6,218 bases of DNA from assembly GCA_017880985.1 (NCBI GenBank), contig JADGRK010000158.1, forward strand, positions 1 through 6,218, read 5' to 3'. A model generated the notes under the pieces. That model saw nothing but the letters and a program-made list of their open reading frames with translations, made no database searches and was not told where the DNA came from. The first letter of the stretch is position 1, and each line of letters opens with the position of its first letter. Origin of the DNA: Rhodoferax sp. Lineage in GTDB: Bacteria; Pseudomonadota; Gammaproteobacteria; Burkholderiales; Burkholderiaceae_C. Both the position numbers and the translations under genes were made by a program. Below, piece after piece: positions 4,722 through 6,218 of this stretch.

Positions 4722-5310
4722 AATGTTCCGCATGACGCACCAGCCCTTGTCCAGCCCACCCGCCCAGCCATCCCGTCGTTTGTTCCTGCGCCGCGCCGCG
4801 CACCTGGCGCTGGCGGGCGCAGCCCTGCCACTGGCGTCGCAATCGGCGCTGGCGTCCCTGCCGGATGCGCGCAGCCTGGCGCTGGATCACACACACACAC
4901 ACGAACGCATTGCCTTGGTGTACGCCGTGGGTGGTCAGTATGTGCCGGCGGCTCTAGGTACGCTGAACCACTTCTTGCGGGATCACTATCTCGGCGATGT
5001 CGGCCTGATCGACCCGCAGCTGTTCGATCTGCTGTATGGACTGAAGCAGGTGCTGGGTGCCGGTCAGTCGTTTCAGGTGATCTCCGGCTACCGTTGCCCG
5101 ACCACCAACGCCACGCTGCGCAGCACACGGGGCGGTGGCGTGGCCAGACACAGCCTGCACATGGAAGGCAAGGCGATCGACATCCGCCTGCCCGGCGTGC
5201 CGCTCAGCGAGCTACGCGATGCCGCCTTGTCGCTGCGTGGTGGCGGCGTCGGCTACTACCCGGGCGAGCAGTTCGTCCACGTCGACACCGGCCGCGTGCG
5301 CAACTGGTAG
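4705..5310 (+). CDS. mepK: YcbK/MepK-type murein endopeptidase (DUF882, M15-like), Tat-exported
   Basis: This 201-residue protein belongs to the DUF882/YcbK family of zinc peptidases. E. coli MepK of this family trims peptide cross-links, including 3-3 links. A Tat signal is clear: SRRLFLR (residues 23-29), then a hydrophobic stretch to about 50 (ALA-SLP). The zinc site is visible as SLHMEGKAID (150-159; H152 and D159 are ligands in SxHxxGxAxD) and FVHVD (190-194; H192). YRCPTTNATLR (129-139) is the usual SGYR-NxxLR element. All key residues are present and length is normal. Several in-frame ATGs (4705, 4711, 4723, 4732) are possible starts. None has a good ribosome-binding site; 4705 overlaps the upstream gene and suggests coupling. 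Regulation is probably shared with the transpeptidase. Confidence 0.9.
   Translation: MSMQDKMFRMTHQPLSSPPAQPSRRLFLRRAAHLALAGAALPLASQSALASLPDARSLALDHTHTHERIALVYAVGGQYVPAALGTLNHFLRDHYLGDVGLIDPQLFDLLYGLKQVLGAGQSFQVISGYRCPTTNATLRSTRGGGVARHSLHMEGKAIDIRLPGVPLSELRDAALSLRGGGVGYYPGEQFVHVDTGRVRNW
4888..4902 (+). repeat. (CA)7 dinucleotide tract inside the mepK coding sequence
   Basis: Seven CA units plus a C encode HTHTH (residues 62-66), just after the signal peptide. Loss or gain of one unit would shift the frame of the mature enzyme. Relatives often have a similar NTHTGE segment, so the residues are partly conserved, but the perfect dinucleotide run is not required by the protein sequence. Confidence 0.9.
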
Positions 5311-5512
5311 GCGTGCTTCAGGCGGCGCCACCACCCGCGGCAGCTTCAGGCAGGTGCGGTCTGTCGCTGACCATGCATGGTTACCGGCGTGTTGGGCTGC
5401 CCACGTGGTCGTGGGCCGCCTCCAGACTCAAAGAGCCAACGGCTGCGGTCGCCTTGGCGGACTGACCACCTGCAGCCTGATTGAGACGGTCAACTGTTCC
5501 CCCGAGCTGAAT
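5311..5512. other. Intergenic region between mepK and the metX leader
   Basis: About 200 bases without a credible gene on either strand. The word GCTTCAGGC occurs twice (5315-5323 and 5343-5351). No terminator-like hairpin followed by T residues is seen after mepK. Confidence 0.55.
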
Positions 5513-5521
5513 TGATATACT
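5513..5521 (+). promoter_or_regulatory. Extended -10 promoter candidate for metX
   Basis: TGATATACT is an extended -10 element (TGn followed by TATACT, five of six matches to TATAAT). No convincing -35 box lies 16-18 bases upstream, which is acceptable for extended -10 promoters. The predicted transcription start is about 5528, exactly the first base of the riboswitch P1 helix, and this agreement supports both calls. Confidence 0.5.
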
Positions 5522-5527
5522 TCATTC

Positions 5528-5578
5528 GCGCCGATTTGCCACAGCTTGCGGGCGCATAACAAGTACCGCTAAAGATGC
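5528..5578 (+). promoter_or_regulatory. SAM-II-like riboswitch upstream of metX
   Basis: The order of elements follows the SAM-II (metA) class known upstream of metA/metX. P1 is GCGCC (5528-5532) paired with GGCGC (5551-5555). Directly after the first strand is the conserved loop GATTTG (5533-5538). P2a is GCTTG (5544-5548) paired with CAAGT (5560-5564), four Watson-Crick pairs and one G-U, making an H-type pseudoknot. Then comes CGCTAAA (5567-5573), the conserved ligand-contacting tail. The expected function is to lower metX expression when S-adenosylmethionine is abundant. Two oddities stand out. I cannot find the usual pairing of the loop CC with G residues right after the A-run, because GATGCC is there instead. 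The element also ends about 145 bases before the metX ATG rather than at its ribosome-binding site. Confidence 0.7.
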
Positions 5579-5613
5579 CAGCCAACCCGGTCTTGCCTTT
5601 ATTGGATTTTGTG

Positions 5614-5724
5614 GGACAGACCGCAGCTACGCGAGGCGAGCCAGCTCTGTCCCCAACTGATTAAGATGTCGGACAGACCGCAGCCACGCGAAGCGAGTCA
5701 GCCCTGTCCCAACTATTAAAAGAT
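5614..5724 (+). repeat. Two tandem 57-bp repeats with hairpin arms, running into the metX start
   Basis: Unit A (5614-5670) and unit B (5671 to about 5725) share the layout GGACAGACCGCAG, an inner CGC-GAR-GCG mini-hairpin, CTGTCCC, then an AT-rich tail ending AAGATG. In unit A, GGGACAGA (5613-5620) pairs perfectly with TCTGTCCC (5646-5653). In unit B the arms are GGACAG (5671-5676) and CTGTCC (5704-5709). The shift of 57 is exact, so the ATG at 5666 in unit A corresponds to the metX ATG at 5723 in unit B. The units resemble REP-like extragenic palindromes but lie head to tail. No T-run follows the hairpins, so they are not obvious terminators. Confidence 0.85.
5666..5719 (+). other. Possible 17-codon leader ORF upstream of metX
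   Basis: ATG at 5666 opens a frame encoding MSDRPQPREASQPCPNY and closes with TAA at 5717-5719, three bases before the metX ATG and in the same frame. It arises from the 57-bp duplication, with its ATG in the same local context as the metX ATG. No Shine-Dalgarno is seen and the peptide contains no run of methionine codons, so there is no sign of a classic attenuator peptide. Translation is unproven; if it occurs, it could couple to metX. Confidence 0.2.
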
Positions 5725-6218
5725 GATCGCTAGACCCCAGTCCATGCATTTCGCAGCCGCCTTGCCCTTGCAATGTGGCGCTACCCTGCGCGACTACGCG
5801 TTGAGTTTCGAAACCTACGGCGAGCTCAATGCGACCCAATCCAATGCGGTGCTGATCTGTCACGCCCTGAACGCCTCGCACCATGTGGCCGGCGTGTACG
5901 CGGGCCAGGACAAATCGGAGGGCTGGTGGGACAACATGATTGGGCCCGGCAAGCCGCTGGACACAAACAAGTTTTTTGTCATTGGTGTCAACAACCTGGG
6001 CTCGTGTTTTGGCTCGACCGGCCCAATGCACACCAACCCTGACACCGGCCGCGTTTATGGCGCAGATTTTCCGGTCGTCACGGTCGAAGACTGGGTGAAT
6101 GCCCAAGCCCTTCTGCTTGACGCGCTGGGCATCCAGACGCTGGCGGCGGTGATGGGCGGCAGCCTGGGCGGCATGCAGGCGCTAAGCTGGACGCTGCAGT
6201 ACCCGAGCCGGGTGCGCC
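5723..6218 (+). CDS. metX: Homoserine O-acyltransferase MetX, 5' part (runs off the window)
   Basis: The first 165 residues of an enzyme usually of about 375-390 residues are visible. It activates homoserine with an acyl-CoA (acetyl or succinyl) in the first committed step of methionine synthesis, in the cytoplasm. Family signatures seen are LPLQCGATLRDYALSFETYG (14-33), NAVLICHALNASHHVAG (41-57), DKSEGWWDNMIGPGKPLDTN (63-82), the stretch FFVIGVNNLGSCFGSTGPM (84-102), and the alpha/beta-hydrolase nucleophile elbow GGSLGG (145-150) with catalytic Ser147. His and Asp of the triad lie beyond the edge. Acetyl versus succinyl preference cannot be decided here. ATG at 5723 fits the family N-terminus; the in-frame ATG at 5744 is the alternative. 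Neither has a strong ribosome-binding site. A SAM-II-like element lies upstream, so repression by S-adenosylmethionine is likely. Confidence 0.95.
   Translation, partial: MIARPQSMHFAAALPLQCGATLRDYALSFETYGELNATQSNAVLICHALNASHHVAGVYAGQDKSEGWWDNMIGPGKPLDTNKFFVIGVNNLGSCFGSTGPMHTNPDTGRVYGADFPVVTVEDWVNAQALLLDALGIQTLAAVMGGSLGGMQALSWTLQYPSRVR

Noticed and set aside
5311..5515. Open frames continuing from within mepK into the region after it
   Set aside because: They are out-of-frame shadows of mepK with arginine/alanine-rich composition and no recognisable domain.
5646..5660. Repeat hairpin as a rho-independent terminator
   Set aside because: The stem GGGACAGA/TCTGTCCC is followed by CAACTGATT, not a run of T residues.

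Overview
The window looks like a chromosomal segment of a betaproteobacterium, most likely Burkholderiales/Comamonadaceae. It is GC-rich, and the MetX sequence and the toxin-antitoxin families are of the kind common in that group. This placement is an inference from protein character, not from a search.

Positions 1-2660 hold a dense cluster of toxin-antitoxin (TA) genes and relics, nearly all on the minus strand. In ascending coordinates they are: a frameshifted partial copy of a HicB-type antitoxin gene (1-158); an intact-looking parDE pair (parE 155-523, parD 525-824); a HigA-like antitoxin with an internal deletion and no toxin (893-1111); an intact HI1420/HI1419-type antitoxin-toxin pair (1138-1470 and 1467-1796) with a palindromic operator candidate at 1799-1814; a plus-strand, frameshifted 3' relic of an XRE-type antitoxin (1823-2010); and a hicAB pair (hicB 2015-2338, hicA 2335-2598). 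The N-terminus of this HicA is replaced by the end of an HVO_A0114-like winged-helix antitoxin. The 5' part of hicB is present twice, about 2.18 kb apart in direct orientation. Each copy overlaps a different toxin gene (parE or hicA) by the same ATGA junction, so the cluster looks like a place where TA modules are shuffled, fused and decay.

Positions 2656-3155 contain no intact gene. They include a 29-residue N-terminal relic of RNA 3'-phosphate cyclase (rtcA) on the minus strand and a plausible but orphan plus-strand promoter.

Positions 3156-5310 carry a two-gene cell-wall operon: a YcbB/LdtD-type L,D-transpeptidase, then, overlapping by 17 bases, a Tat-exported YcbK/MepK-type (DUF882, M15-like) murein endopeptidase. 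The first makes 3-3 cross-links in peptidoglycan and the second belongs to a family that cuts them.

Positions 5311-6218 are the methionine end of the window. An extended -10 promoter candidate is followed, at its predicted start point, by a SAM-II-like riboswitch (about 5528-5578). Two tandem 57-bp repeats with hairpin arms come next, the second of which contains the metX start codon. Last is the 5' part of metX (homoserine O-acyltransferase), which runs off the right edge. The riboswitch-to-start distance is unusually long, and the repeats create a 17-codon leader ORF that ends three bases before metX. This leader region is the most interesting part of the window, followed by the duplicated and chimeric TA genes.
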